From NCBI GenBank assembly GCA_016630905.1, contig WBMQ01000004.1, positions 1,736,001-1,800,000 on the forward strand: DNA of 64,000 nt. The letters are read 5' to 3'. This document shows, piece after piece, positions 45,947-57,145 of this stretch. The notes under the pieces are model-generated. The model searched no databases. It was not told where the DNA came from and was given only the letters and a program-made list of their open reading frames with translations. Position numbers and translations under genes: made by a program. Source of the DNA: Capillidium heterosporum. Taxonomy: Eukaryota; Entomophthoromycota; Entomophthoromycetes; Entomophthorales; Capillidiaceae. The first letter of the stretch is position 1. Every line of letters starts with the position of its first letter.

Positions 45947-46478
45947 ATGTCAATAAAAAGTTTAGAAGCTACAGTAGGTAAGTTTAAATGTGTTATATTT
46001 GATGTGTTAATCCAATATCTTTTAGTCAAAGTCGATGAGTTAGTTAACAAAGATAAATTAAGTAAGTGTACATTCAACTTCATCATATAACTTTGCCCAT
46101 TTTTTCATTTCTATTTAGGTAGTAATGACACGTTTATAACTTTGACGATGGATGATACTACTAAAAAGACCTGTATAAAGGAGAACAGTGGAAGCCAAGC
46201 TACTTTCGATACAACATTTATTTTCGAATATGTCGATGCAACACAAACTTTAAAAGTGGAAGTCAAAGATAAAGATCCTTTAAAAGAAGACCTTATAGGT
46301 AACTTTATTTTTTTGTTTCAACACTGCATGTTAATATTATTCATTTATTATTAAAGGTAAAGTCGAAATAGATTTGAGTGATATCTTTCAGAAAGAAAAT
46401 GTCGAAAGTTGGTTCGATATAGTTGGTAAGGAAGATCTGATTGCCGGTAAAGTGTATTTGAAGTTAAAGATTGTATAA
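45947..46478 (+). CDS. Single C2-domain protein
   Basis: Exons are 45947-45977, 46026-46061, 46119-46298 and 46357-46478 (introns 48, 57, 58 bp), giving 122 residues, almost exactly one C2 domain. It begins MSIKSLEATVVKVDELVNKDKLSSNDTF, the first strand and loop 1. It continues with FITLTMDD, TCIKENSGSQATFDTTFIF, LKVEVKDKDPLKEDLIGKVEIDL and closes with WFDI...GKVYLKLKIV. Loop 1 has Asp13 and Asp18 spacing that is degenerate; loop 3 keeps VKDKDPLKEDLIG, so calcium binding is possible but not assured. Stand-alone C2 proteins bind membrane lipids. All phases fit. A further upstream exon cannot be excluded, but the first Met suits the domain boundary. Confidence 0.8.
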
Positions 46479-47527
46479 GTAAAAAACTGGTGGTGTATAT
46501 ATTTTTTGATATTTGGAATAAAATTTGTGAAAGGTAATCTGTAGTTTTATAAGAATAGCTTTTGGATATCTTAAGTAAATTTACATTGGGAACTAAATGT
46601 TGAGAAACTGTCATATATTTAATATGTTGTAAATTTTTATATCAAAGATGTATAGTAGCAAGTTTCAAAAGTTTATACTACTAGAATGTATAGTTGGCTA
46701 ACTTTTTGGTTTCTATATAAGTAGCACATATTTCAAAACAATTTAGCATAATTTTTCAATGAATTTGAGCATATAAGTTTAATTAGGTATTGTACCAAGT
46801 GCAAATCATTTAATTGTTGAGAAGAACGAGTGTTTAAAGTTTAACTCAACTTGACACTGTCAAAGTACTTGAATACTCCATCATAATAACTATATAAGCT
46901 AACCTTTCAATATATGTATTTAATAATATGGAGTAAAATACAAAGGTTTAAACCTATTGCTTCAATACTTGCCAACTACAGCTAGGATACCGGTTCTGAT
47001 GGTGAAATATATTTCTTCGCCCAGCTTTAAAGAACGTTGTAAGCAAATATAGTAGATATGGGGCTTTACTTTGAGTGGTAATAATAATGAAAGTATATAT
47101 AGTAAAATGGGCTTGTATATATACTTAGTATGTAGCATGAATATTGATGTAATATATTTAGAAATCCCAACCAAAACCTTTATGGAAATTTGGAAACAAT
47201 TCAGGGACTTGTCAGTACTTGAACTAGCCGAATTCTGTTAAGTTGTAGTGGACTAAAGAACCTTTGTACAAAACTAAGCCAAGAAAGTTGAGTTTCTAAC
47301 GACAATCGCAACGTGAAGGAATAAAACTGGTTGTGCCCCTAGACTATTGGTGATCCACTTAAATTTCTCTACAAAAGCTTGTAACAAAGCTTGGAGTAAG
47401 GGTCTCCTATTTCTTATAAAGAAACGGTATATAATGAATTGATAATCCGAAATTATTTTATATACCTTACCAACTTTTACCTAAGACCTGTTCAAAAAAT
47501 AGGAACCCAACTTTCTAAGATTATTCG
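46479..47527. other. Intergenic region
   Basis: 1.05 kb of AT-rich DNA. A 70-codon minus ORF (46962-47174) is hydrophobic and AT-driven and I do not support it. TATATAAT at 47428-47435 precedes family A gene 2. Confidence 0.45.
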
Positions 47528-47905
47528 ATGCAACCAGCTCTATCCGATTCTATAAATTTAGATAGCCGTAAAAATACCAACCCCAATCCCAAATCCAAAC
47601 CCGCCAAACGGAAGCACTACCCTACCCGATGTATAAACAAACTGCCGTTCCTAAAACCCAAATATTTCAAATCCTCGACAAAACTCTCTAAACAGAAGTT
47701 GCTCAAAAATAGTAAGGTCAAGGTAGTAGCACCCAAACTTGTCGACTCCAAGCAGATCCAGTTTCAACTTGGGTTCCACAACCGCAAGGTAAGGGTGGAT
47801 CTGGATGAGGATTTTGACAGTATAATTATCCATGGGTTTAAAGTTGACGATAAAGTCTATGGACTCACCTTGAAATTTACCCTTACCCCCGAACTGTTTA
47901 AATGA
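47528..47905 (+). CDS. Lineage-specific family A protein, copy 2
   Basis: A 125-residue single-exon, very basic protein. The first 75 residues are Lys/Pro/Ser/Asn-rich (KPAKRKHYP, KLSKQKLLKNSKVK) and look disordered and nucleic-acid-like. The last 50 residues repeat the family A module: QFQLGFHNRKVRVDLDEDFD, HGF turn, LTLKFTLTPELFK. It is the paralogue of 37077-37472, 10 kb away on the opposite strand; only the C-terminal module and the very C-terminal (P-D/E-L) are shared. TATATAAT at 47428-47435 precedes it by about 93 bp, similar to copy 1. The function is unknown. Confidence 0.6.
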   Translation: MQPALSDSINLDSRKNTNPNPKSKPAKRKHYPTRCINKLPFLKPKYFKSSTKLSKQKLLKNSKVKVVAPKLVDSKQIQFQLGFHNRKVRVDLDEDFDSIIIHGFKVDDKVYGLTLKFTLTPELFK

Positions 47906-48596
47906 TTTTGTTTATACTCCTTTCTTTCCTTTGTATTGTCGTGTATATATTTCCTCAAACTTTAATAAACATTAGGTAGTTATAAAGCTATTGTATCGAT
48001 TTTCTATGAAAATTTATAGAATTTAAATTGTATATTTGGATATATATACCTACTCGGGTCCAAAAGTTATAGCCATTTGGTAAGTTCTGTCAAAAGCTTG
48101 CTCGGTCTATTGGAACTGAGTAGCACTCTACCAAACATCTTGAACAGTTAGATACCCAAACTTTAGTATACGTTATCCAAGTAAAGATCATGGGATGTTA
48201 GATTTATCTCTAATATGAACTATACTTTGTGCTTATATATATTGGTCCTAGCTTTGGGTGTTTTCGAGTACGACGTTTTGATCCAATAGTTACGTTAGAG
48301 TTACGAATCCAAAGGCCAAGGCATGTAGAGGGAATCCAATATATAGACTATAGATGGATCAAAATTTCCTATAAACTCCAACTCAACTCATATACGAGTT
48401 TAACGTAGTGTATATAGCCTAAACGTGAACTTTATAGCTATGATGTGTAAAATTGATGGAACTGCAAAAGTAAACCAAAGCTTTTGATAATATTCAAATT
48501 TAAACTACTGCCAACAAATTTGATTGTATGGCTTTAAGATACAGTAGGTTCGGATTTTAGACAAGCCTCGACTTAAAATTAAGAGTAAATTTATTG
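47906..48596. other. Intergenic region
   Basis: 691 bp of AT-rich DNA between family A gene 2 and the 3' end of the lysine-rich pseudogene. No feature seen. Confidence 0.45.
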
Positions 48597-50900
48597 CTAC
48601 TTCTTACGGGCTGAAGGAGCTACTTTTTTGAGAACTGAGGCCTTCTTCGAAGTCAAAGCCGGTGCTTTTCTTGGTGTCGAAACCTTCTTTACCACAAGAG
48701 CCTTCTTAGGAGATACTGCTTTTTGGAGCCAAGATTTTCTTTGATAAGGATGCTTTCTTTGAAGCTGGTGCTTTTGACAACGTTAGCTTTTTGAACCCTA
48801 TCAATTTTATTTGACTGTGTTGGCTTCTTGATTTCGCTAAGTTTCTTAGGATTATTTGCAGGCTCGTTACCGCCAATCTTCTTGGAAGTTGATGATTCTC
48901 AACACTATTCACATTCTTAAGGCTGCTAGACTTGTTCGTAAAATTGATCTTCTTAACTGCACTGGGTTTCCTGTATTCATCGGTCTTCTTTGACGATGTT
49001 GATTGCTTGGTATCACCCATTATTTTGAAACCTTTTGAATCTCTACCATCAACTTTCCTAAAAGTCATCAGTTTCTTGGAGTTATTTCTAATGCTATCGA
49101 CCTTCTTTTGAATTGTTTATTTCTTGATACCATCTGCCTTTTTAGGTTTTTAGGTTTTTTGTGCCTTTGTCACTATTGACCTTTACAGAGGCCTTCAGGT
49201 TGGTAGGATTACCTCTAGTATCACCAGTTTCCTTCCACTGATAACCATCTTAGGGCTGCTAGTTCCTATTTAATCGGGGACTTTGAGGATCTATCAACTG
49301 TTGTAGCTTGTACTTTTAATGAACCTTTTGACATTTCAATAAGTCCTTGATTTATTTCTATTGGAATTTATCTTACAAGCAGATCTTTCCAGCTTTCTAT
49401 CACATATTAGTCTATCGAAGTGCTAGGTTAGTTTTGGGTACTAACGTTCGGTTTTGAGAGTTTGACTTATTCCTTTCTTTTTTTGGTTCAGCTTGTAGTC
49501 CTGTTTCCTCGCCTCTAAGTTCTTGGCGTCTTTATTGGTAACACTTTTGGTATTTTTTCGCACTTTGGTGATATCTTTATTTTCCTTATTCTCTCTAACT
49601 ATTTGATCGATCTCTGCTTTCCTTATCCTGTTGGTGTAGCGTTTAATTCTTGCTTTGAGATCTCCAGCCATGCTTTTGAATTTCTTGCTGCTTACCTTTG
49701 CTCTTAAATTTCTGCCATAACCTATGCTTCTTGCAGCCTTTGCTTCAATATATCTCGTTTGTTGATCTCAGCCTGTAGCTTATTTTTTTGCTTTTTGTAC
49801 CCTTTCTGTAACTGTTTAACACCAGCAGTTAGTGTTGTTAGTTAAGGAGACAGCCGACCTGCTTACTGCAAGTCCTAAAATCAAATTCTGTAAAACTATT
49901 GCAATGTTTTTGGCGAGTGAAATAGTGTTTGCAACCCCTTCAGTACGCTACCCTTATCCTTATTGCTAGTCTTAACTTTATTAAACCCCCTTTTAGTTGC
50001 ACTCCCATCTCTATACTTTTGTGTTCGATTCAGATTTGCTAGTTCGGTTAATGGCTTTATAGCTGGAGTTTGGTTATTTAAGTCAGTGACGAGGTTTGCT
50101 ATCTTACTATATGAACTTTTGGCACCTACTAGGTGATCAAGTACTGCTTTGAGATCCTCGTGCAGAAGCTTAGATTCTTTACTAAATGATGCTTTAACCT
50201 TTTTGAAGGTTGAGACCTCACCAACAGCATGGAAGCCTGTTTTACTGATGGATCATCTGCCTTGATCACTGGATTATTTATGAACTGTCCTACAGCTTCT
50301 GTATTACCTCTGTCCATATTACCTACCCCATCAATGTACCTTCATGATGGAGCTTTGGCTTCTCGGTTTCATTAATCCTGTAATTCTCAGAACCTTTGGT
50401 GGTATTTATACTGGCATTTATCCCATCAAAAGCAGAGGATATTTCTTCCTTTCCTTTTTATACATCCTTGTTTCTGGCTGTATAGGAAACTACGCTAATT
50501 ATATCATTGATAACTTGGTCTGGCTTGTAGATCTTGTTGAAAGTTTTCATAATTGATATGATACTAGCTATAGCTGAATGCAAACCCAAGAATCTCTTGT
50601 ATCCTAAATCTTCGGTGCCAGTGTATGCAGCAGATGCAGTATTTATAATCGATGAAGCGTTACCTGAAGTTGTAGAGAATGTAACACTTGTAAATCTTGA
50701 TAAAGTACCCATCATTCTATCATTCTCAGTGCTTGAAGCGACTCTATTTTCGAGGGCATTTGAGCTAGGTTGTTGAGTTCGCTTGTAAACTTTGAAATAT
50801 ATACTACAAGCCCCTATTAAGTTTATTAAGCTGTTTTTTGTTATTATTTAGATAGATTCAGATTGACTATGTTTATACTGAACTATTGGATTTGTGGGTA
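48597..50900 (-). pseudogene. Broken gene for a coiled-coil, lysine-rich protein
   Basis: A chain of minus-strand open segments in shifting frames shares the same biased composition. From 5' to 3': a membrane-like end LIGACSIYFKVYKR then Ser/Thr-rich sequence (about 50850-50458); a helical segment LHEDLKAVLDHLVGAK (about 50200-49890); a coiled coil QLQKGYKKQKNKLQAEINKR; a Lys/Arg segment MAGDLKARIKRYTNR (49671-49441); and a Ser/Lys tail (49068-48706). Near 48720 a break at CCAAAAAGCAG shifts the frame, after which the tail continues as KKALVVKKVSTPRKAP to a stop at 48597. Several frameshifts make a single product impossible, and introns do not repair them. The tail repeats of K-A-S/P-K resemble histone H1-like or other DNA-binding tails. 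The upstream limit and the original function are unknown. Confidence 0.5.
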
Positions 50901-53571
50901 AACTGAACCTCCCATCTGAATTAAAAGCCAAAAGTACGTTTATGTAAATCTATAGAGCTATTAAAACTAAACTCTTTTATTTATCTTTAAAATTGGTGAT
51001 ATACGTATTAAATACTAGATGTAAAATATACATTTATATATTGCCAAGTTTTCCTAATACTTTTGAAATTTTATTGAATTACGACACCCCGACTGTTGGA
51101 CAAAATATACTTAATTCCTGAATATAGTGTATAAGTTTTTTAAGAATTTGATATATATTCATCTTTAAAATATAGCTACAACTTCAGATTTAAATATCCA
51201 GCAGTTGGCTTAAAGTAGTAGATTCGTTGATTTGAATATTTTTACACCTGTCTCAGTTTTTTCGATTACTGCTTGTAAACAACGAAGGTCTATAAAAGTA
51301 TCTTTCCAATCTAAACTTTATAGAATTTTTTTACTTTACTAGGAACATCCTCTTCAATATATTATAGGTGAACTATCAACTTAGGAGATTTTTCTTGGCA
51401 TCTTTGATAAAAATATTTTTCAGATCCTTTATTGATCGCGATGTGACCACTCTCACTGAGAAATTTTAATACTGAAAATATCGAAATATTAAGTTCAAGA
51501 GTTGGATCTAGTTCAAAAAATTGTACTATTTATACTCCCATGAGTTGATATTTCATCTATATCTGCCATATCCTTCATTTCCAACTAAGATCCATTACAT
51601 TATTGAAAGATAGCGGTAGATGAGCCTCTGTTCACATAATCCAACTAGAAAATAGCTTTATAATTTTTTAGTTTGTTTTGGTTACTATATATAGTCTGAA
51701 ACTTCAATTCATATACCAAATTTAAAAACTATATTTATAAAAAGGATGGGTTCAAATTCTTAGATATTTGAATTGCAATTTTAAAAACATCATATACCAT
51801 AATTAATAGCTGGAATCTAGTTAGTAAGTTGATTTTTAGATAAGAAACTGGCTGCAATATTCCAAGGTGTCTAGTATTTCCATAATTAAATTTGAGATGA
51901 AGTTTATTGCTGATATCCTTTAAAGCCGAAACTTCCAAAATATGAATAGCATTCACAACTTGCCCCTTTTAAGAGAAATGACTCTATACCTGAATATGTA
52001 TATATATATATATTTAAATTAGAAAAAGCCATTATAGTGTACAGGTATATATTATAAGTTATATCAAGAAACTGGCTAGTTTCTACTTTCAGCAATTTTA
52101 TCTAGAATTAGCTTGATACCAGCCAAAACCGTGGATCCATCTGATTGGTTTATACTACTATTCTGTAGTTTTCCAAGCAAAACCAATATCTTTGGAAACC
52201 CATTCAACAATTCTACTGTAGAACACCTTTTCAGTCATATGCTTATTTAATTTAATGGTACGTAGACATATATCTATTATTCAGAAAGCGAGTTTATTAT
52301 AATTGATCGCAATGGAAATCTTTCATATTGATGTAGATACTTCTAAAAGTCAAATACTAGATTAAGAACTGTACTTTAAAGGTATCTATCTACATGCATC
52401 TTTTTCTAATTTTAATCAAAGTATTTGAGGTCTTAATCTCAGGTATTTTTCCAAAAATGGTATATTTCAACATATCTCACTCAGTTGAATCGAAAGCTCC
52501 AGTTTAGGTTTGAAAATTTTGGGCTTTCAATAGCTTGCAAAGCTGGCAGCAGTGGATGATTTGTAGCTGTAGTTTAAAATATCAATGACATCTGAAATAA
52601 AGGTGTTTAAACCTCTCCATTCCAATCCCATGGCATCCTAGTTTGAAAATATAAGTTGTTTTCAGATTCCACATATCAACTAAAAATATAAGCCATTTAC
52701 TAAAATTTTACCAGGCTTGCAAGATTTGAAGATCACTGAGGAATGCAAGGTTCTTTTACATCTACAGTCCTCAAATCTACAAGAAATAATCTCGCTTGAT
52801 GATAACCTTGAAGTTTATGGGAGGTTTTCTTGTGTCAGTGACCAATGTATTAAATGGACATCCTTTACTACCTATTTGCTTTATGTTGGTAAGTAAATAT
52901 CCTAAACCTCATCAATGACTACCTTTCAAACTTTTACCGACTTGAAGAGCTTGGAATTGTGATTAGTTTCCAACAGCTATTTATTCATCAAAGTATAAAC
53001 ATATAATATGTATTCTTTACCAATTTGCAAATAAATCAAATCGGTAAATCCTATTACTTGCTTTTATTAGAATAGACTCCTTTAACCAGCTCTTTAATTA
53101 CATCAAATCCAACTTAACCTGTTCAACTTGCATCCCATCCTTCCATCCTTCCCATCTAAATTCCTGCTTTCACCTTGATAGATTCTTCCTTTCCAATAAT
53201 TTGCAGCTGGGTAGCGAAATTTGGATATAGGCTTTATAATTGAGAACCAACTTGTTTGAAGCATGACCCTTTAGGCTGTTGAAAACTTATCTAGCAAGAT
53301 TCATTTGACTGAATTTCGCTAGCATTGCATATTATGAACTAAATGATAGTATAGTGAATATCTAGACTTTGTATAAAACTTTACTCTGTATATTACTACC
53401 TTTCTAAAGGTGGAATCGACTTGATAGCAATGTCGTATATACTTTTTACTGACATTATGATTTAAAATCGTTATAAATTGGTAGCGATCCTGTTTTCGAA
53501 TTGGCGAATAGAGTACCTTGGGTAAAATTGGTTGACAAATTTAAACTCGGTTCATTTATCATATTTTACAT
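50901..53571. other. Gene-free or decayed stretch
   Basis: 2.7 kb. Minus-strand scraps such as 52060-52200 (GFPKILVLLGKLQNSS in one frame, DGSTVLAGIKLILDKIAE) read as coding-like but are cut by stops and shifts; they may be more of the neighbouring broken gene or a separate relic. A TA run lies at 52000-52016. No intact gene is visible. Confidence 0.3.
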
Positions 53572-54236
53572 ATGACTGTGCCTTTGAACTATGGATCGAT
53601 AGTATCAAATTTATCCAACTATCTTTTCAAAAGCATTAATATAAAAAATCGATATGTACCCTTGATCACTTCAAAAAATTCAATAGAAAGTATGGTATCG
53701 ACCCTAACTTCCAACCATCAACTTACTTTGAAGGTATCGGGGGCCTACACTAAAACGTACACCTACTACAACCCGTGTAAGATTGCTCAACTCACCCTAC
53801 AGGTATCTACTCACTTAGTCCAGCTAAAGACACCCGACAATCAACCTATATTTAGGATCGAGCGGACCACATAAAGTATTTAGCCACTATTACTGGGTCT
53901 TGGTATTCAATGAGGATTACCAACTATATTACTCTCACATTAAAAGTGTAGAGATATATTCACAGCTAAATTTGGAAGCTAGATGCCCTAACCGATTGAC
54001 GAATACGTTGTAGGTATGAAGGTATTACCACCTATGAGTTTAGATCTTTTGGTAGGTGGGGTACGCGGTGGGAGTTGATAGATGTAAAGGAGCCAGATGT
54101 AAGGTTGGTCAAATTCGTTAGATATAGATTTAGTAACCAAGGAGATTTTGTATTCTATTCCAAATTTGAGCCTTCGGTACTGAAGATTATTTTGGCGTTT
54201 ATGGCTTTCATCACCTTGCCAGGACTTAAAGAGTAG
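53572..54236 (+). pseudogene. Family B member with two frame breaks
   Basis: The first frame (53572-53874) gives 100 residues with STHLVQLKTPDNQPIFRI, which aligns with the 'ILKIY' segment of the intact family B copies. It stops at TAA, but the next frame goes on at once with KVFSHYYWVLVFNEDY, matching their RVVLFSQSYF part. A second break near 54011 leads into GTRWELIDVKEPDVRLVKF, the family's RWEL block, and a C-terminal hydrophobic segment VLKIILAFMAFI ending at 54236. Two single-base shifts therefore separate three aligned parts. No intron with usable phase removes them. It may be a recent pseudogene or carry sequencing errors. It is on the opposite strand and 9 kb from its relatives. Confidence 0.6.
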
Positions 54237-55767
54237 AAGTCATCTCTTCACCTCTTCTTTAGGCAGGAGCATATTTCTGTGGTGAAGTTTAAGTGACAGT
54301 TACTTGAAGAATTAATGTTGTTTACCGGTTCGATAGGCTCAATCTACTAATTGTTTTTAAGATTACTGTAAGCTCTTCATAATCTTTGCTATCGCGTTGT
54401 TTGGAATATATAGCTGTGTACAATTTATAAAATGTATATATGGTATATTTTGGTAAAATAAATTTGCTTTGTATAAAAACTTTAGTAGACTTTAGTAGAA
54501 TAATAAAGCTCTTTGGATCTATTGGTTTTATGCAAATTTTATGCTTAATTTGTATGACATTATATTTATAAAAGGTGCAAATTTGAAATGCAAAAGCTGG
54601 CCAGAGTTCAAGTTAGTTTTCAAAGCTTCAAAGTTTACGACTTTGCAATATATCCCTGTAGGGTGGAGGCTTGAGTGATAATAACAGGTGGTAAATGAAA
54701 GTCAAACCTCTGTACCAGGCAAACTGAGGCTACCAATTGAAATTCAGAGATACTTTTGTAAGAGTGTTGAACTATCGAGGCTTAAGACCTGCTTTTAACC
54801 GATGTTGTATCGGGCCTTGATATTCAACTTGGCACATCCTACCAACAGTGCTTCAACAAGTAGCAGGAGCACTGAATCTAGTATTAAATCAAGTCCAAGT
54901 ACTTTAGCTTCACAAACTTTGGTGCGATCCACACCTTCCCCTCATTAAAAAATATATTCGCTACCCTGTATACAGTGTTGAATAAGCTACATAATATACT
55001 AAAATACTATACCCGGTCTTGATAGGAAATTGAACTTAATTACAGTCTCAAGGTCGAAGGTTTGATACGAAACACTTTCAAAGCTTCAAAAGGTAAATAA
55101 AGCCCTGTTTGATTTCATGTTATCCTCTCCACGTTCTAAGTTAGTATGGCGAAGAAACAGTGGTCGACTTAAAGCATTAAATTATGAAATAAAGTCTTTA
55201 TCATCAGCACTCACTAATCCATTAACAACAATTCGACTTTTCTATACAAGCATATATGGCTGTCGGTTAATTAGCAGTACCTACAAGTGCCCACTTTTTC
55301 CGTTTTAGAAACGTATATAATTGTTGAACTATACCTTACATACAACAATTATGTATCTCGTTCTTTCTTATACATTTGTAAATGTCAATATCAAAGCAAT
55401 GTTGACTATAGGTGGGGATTGCTATATCAGCATGTAGAAAAGGATACGCCTCACTTGCACCCAATAACAAATGTACGAACTTTATCTTCCTTTATAAGCA
55501 GCCACTATATCTAAAACCTACGTTGCCAAAACATCGGATCAAGTAAAATAAATTAAACGTCGACATAAGTATGCAAGCCAAAAGTAACGACCTCATCCAT
55601 CAGCCTTGAAATTGATATTCAGTTAACCTGAGGCTAAAGTAAGTTATAGTTTATTTTACAAAAGTTTGGGGATGGATAACCGAAATTGCAAAATTTAATG
55701 GCAGCTATGCAAAAAAGTATAGAAACCGTTATTGGCAGTACAACACCAGTAAATAATCAATAGAAAC
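54237..55767. other. Intergenic region
   Basis: 1.5 kb. Short ORFs at 55117-55308 and 55287-55514 lack motifs and are not supported. It ends at the promoter of the ECM33-like gene. Confidence 0.45.
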
Positions 55768-55775
55768 TATAAATA
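55768..55775 (+). promoter_or_regulatory. TATA box of ECM33-like gene
   Basis: TATAAATA lies 145 bp before the ATG at 55921, implying a longer leader than at other genes here. Confidence 0.4.
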
Positions 55776-55920
55776 GGTGTAGAACCGAACCTCAAAATTT
55801 AAACAAACTTAAAGTTTACTTAATTTGCATCCTTCATCACATCTCTACATTTTACACCTCTACCTTCTCATTAGAATACATACACCTATACGCCATCTAG
55901 ATAGCACTTTTAATAACGAT

Positions 55921-56814
55921 ATGCATTTCATCAACCGAACCATATTAATTTCCGCCTTAGCCTTATTAGTCCAAGGCCAATGCAGCAATGGGTCCATTAA
56001 ATCGTCGGACGACGTCAAATCCTTATCCTCCTGTACTAAACTCACTTCCCTCTCCATCTCCGGCGAAGGGTTATCGGAACTCAAACTGGACAATTTACAA
56101 CAAGTAAGCTCCATCGTAGTAACGGCTACCTCGACACTCACTAAGCTTTCGTTCGCCAAGCTTTCCTCGGCAAGTTCCATTCAAATTGACAACAACTCCG
56201 GTTTAACTTCCTTATCGGCCCCCAGTTTAACAAAGCTAGATGGCTACCTTTTCGTCAGCGGCAACTCTCCCAAACTGGAGGTAGATCTCTCCAAACTAGG
56301 AAGTATCGGCGGTAACGCGACCTTTGCAAACTGTACCAGCGTCAAGGTTGACAGCTTGGAAAGTATAACTGACAACTTGAGTTTCTCAGGCAATAGTTTC
56401 AAGGAACTGAAGCTGTCAAAGTTGAAGAATGCTTTGAACTCACTGTCAGTCACTAACAATGAGAATTTAGCTAGCTTAGATCTATCCAATTTGGAGCAGG
56501 TCGGTGGTGCTTTCAAAGTCGTCAACAACACCAACGTCAAGGAAGTTAGTGCTCAGAAGTTGACTACTGTAGGTGGTGGCTTAGATTTCAGTGGTAGTTT
56601 CAGTAGTGTCAGCTTGGACTCCTTGAATGAAGTTAAAGGTGGTGCCAAGTTAAGCAGTGACAGTAAGGATTTCAGTTGTGATAAGTTGAAGGGGTTACAG
56701 GCTGTCACTTTGGGTACCTTCGATTGTAAGGATGCTAGTAACGGCGGTGGAAGCAAGGGAGGTAACAAGTCAAGCAACAGTACTTCTAAAGGAAACAAGA
56801 CGACTTCCTGGTAG
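55921..56814 (+). CDS. ECM33/SPS2-like cell-wall protein, GPI signal out of frame
   Basis: 297 residues in one exon as read. The start is the ATG at 55921, which opens a clean signal peptide (ILISALALLVQGQ); the in-frame ATG at 55825 would bury it. The body is a right-handed repeat of receptor-L-domain type: repeated L..L.....L.SL..L.....S and 'SFSGNS' units, as in fungal Ecm33/Sps2/Pst1, with many Asn-glycosylation sites. It ends in a Gly/Ser/Asn-rich linker and a TAG at 56812. Relatives are GPI-anchored and needed for wall integrity. One base out of frame, 56810-56893 encodes GSASDARGSQ then a hydrophobic end YLVVPMTVVAFISFFV and a stop: a textbook GPI-attachment signal. A single extra base around 56809-56811 thus removes the anchor, by mutation or sequencing error. 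Confidence 0.85.
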   Translation: MHFINRTILISALALLVQGQCSNGSIKSSDDVKSLSSCTKLTSLSISGEGLSELKLDNLQQVSSIVVTATSTLTKLSFAKLSSASSIQIDNNSGLTSLSAPSLTKLDGYLFVSGNSPKLEVDLSKLGSIGGNATFANCTSVKVDSLESITDNLSFSGNSFKELKLSKLKNALNSLSVTNNENLASLDLSNLEQVGGAFKVVNNTNVKEVSAQKLTTVGGGLDFSGSFSSVSLDSLNEVKGGAKLSSDSKDFSCDKLKGLQAVTLGTFDCKDASNGGGSKGGNKSSNSTSKGNKTTSW

Positions 56815-56893
56815 CGCTTCCGATGCTAGAGGTAGCCAGATGTATTTGGTCGTACCGATGACTGTCGTTGCCTTTATCTCCTTTTTCGTTTGA
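56810..56893 (+). other. Out-of-frame GPI-anchor signal of ECM33-like gene
   Basis: In the frame starting GGT at 56810 there are 27 codons to a TGA at 56891-56893: small residues (GSAS), a short polar spacer, then 16 hydrophobic residues to the end. This is what follows the omega site of a GPI protein and is absent from the frame of the upstream gene. Confidence 0.7.
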
Positions 56894-57145
56894 AGGAAGT
56901 CTACTTTTTATGAAATGGTACTGAGTAGTTTAGAAATAAAGTTTCATTTAGGTTATAACGACCTCTTTATATTCTTGTTATAATTTTGTCAAGTTACAAA
57001 TATAACCAGTATTGATCCAATAAACAATTTATAGTCAAATTGATTGGTTCCTAACTTCATCATCCGGAGAAACATTTAACAAAAAGGAATGCAGAGTCCC
57101 CAGCTCTTTCATTCCAATCCCAAACCAAAAAGAAAATAGAGTAGA

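Noticed and set aside
46962-47174. Hydrophobic 70-codon minus-strand ORF that could be a membrane peptide
   Set aside because: Its Tyr/Ile/Leu content is what AT-rich DNA gives by chance, and nothing nearby supports it.
50344-50776. Plus-strand ORFs over the lysine-rich pseudogene
   Set aside because: They mirror the minus-strand remnant, whose composition and continuity fit better as the original coding strand.
53815-54015. Introns to rescue the third family B copy
   Set aside because: Candidate GT..AG pairs (for example one ending TTGTAG at 54013) remove aligned coding sequence or leave the wrong phase.
56764-56814. Possible GT..AG intron in the ECM33-like linker that might restore the GPI frame
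   Set aside because: The GTAACA..GGTAG segment lacks a branch site, and splicing it puts the downstream sequence in the wrong frame.
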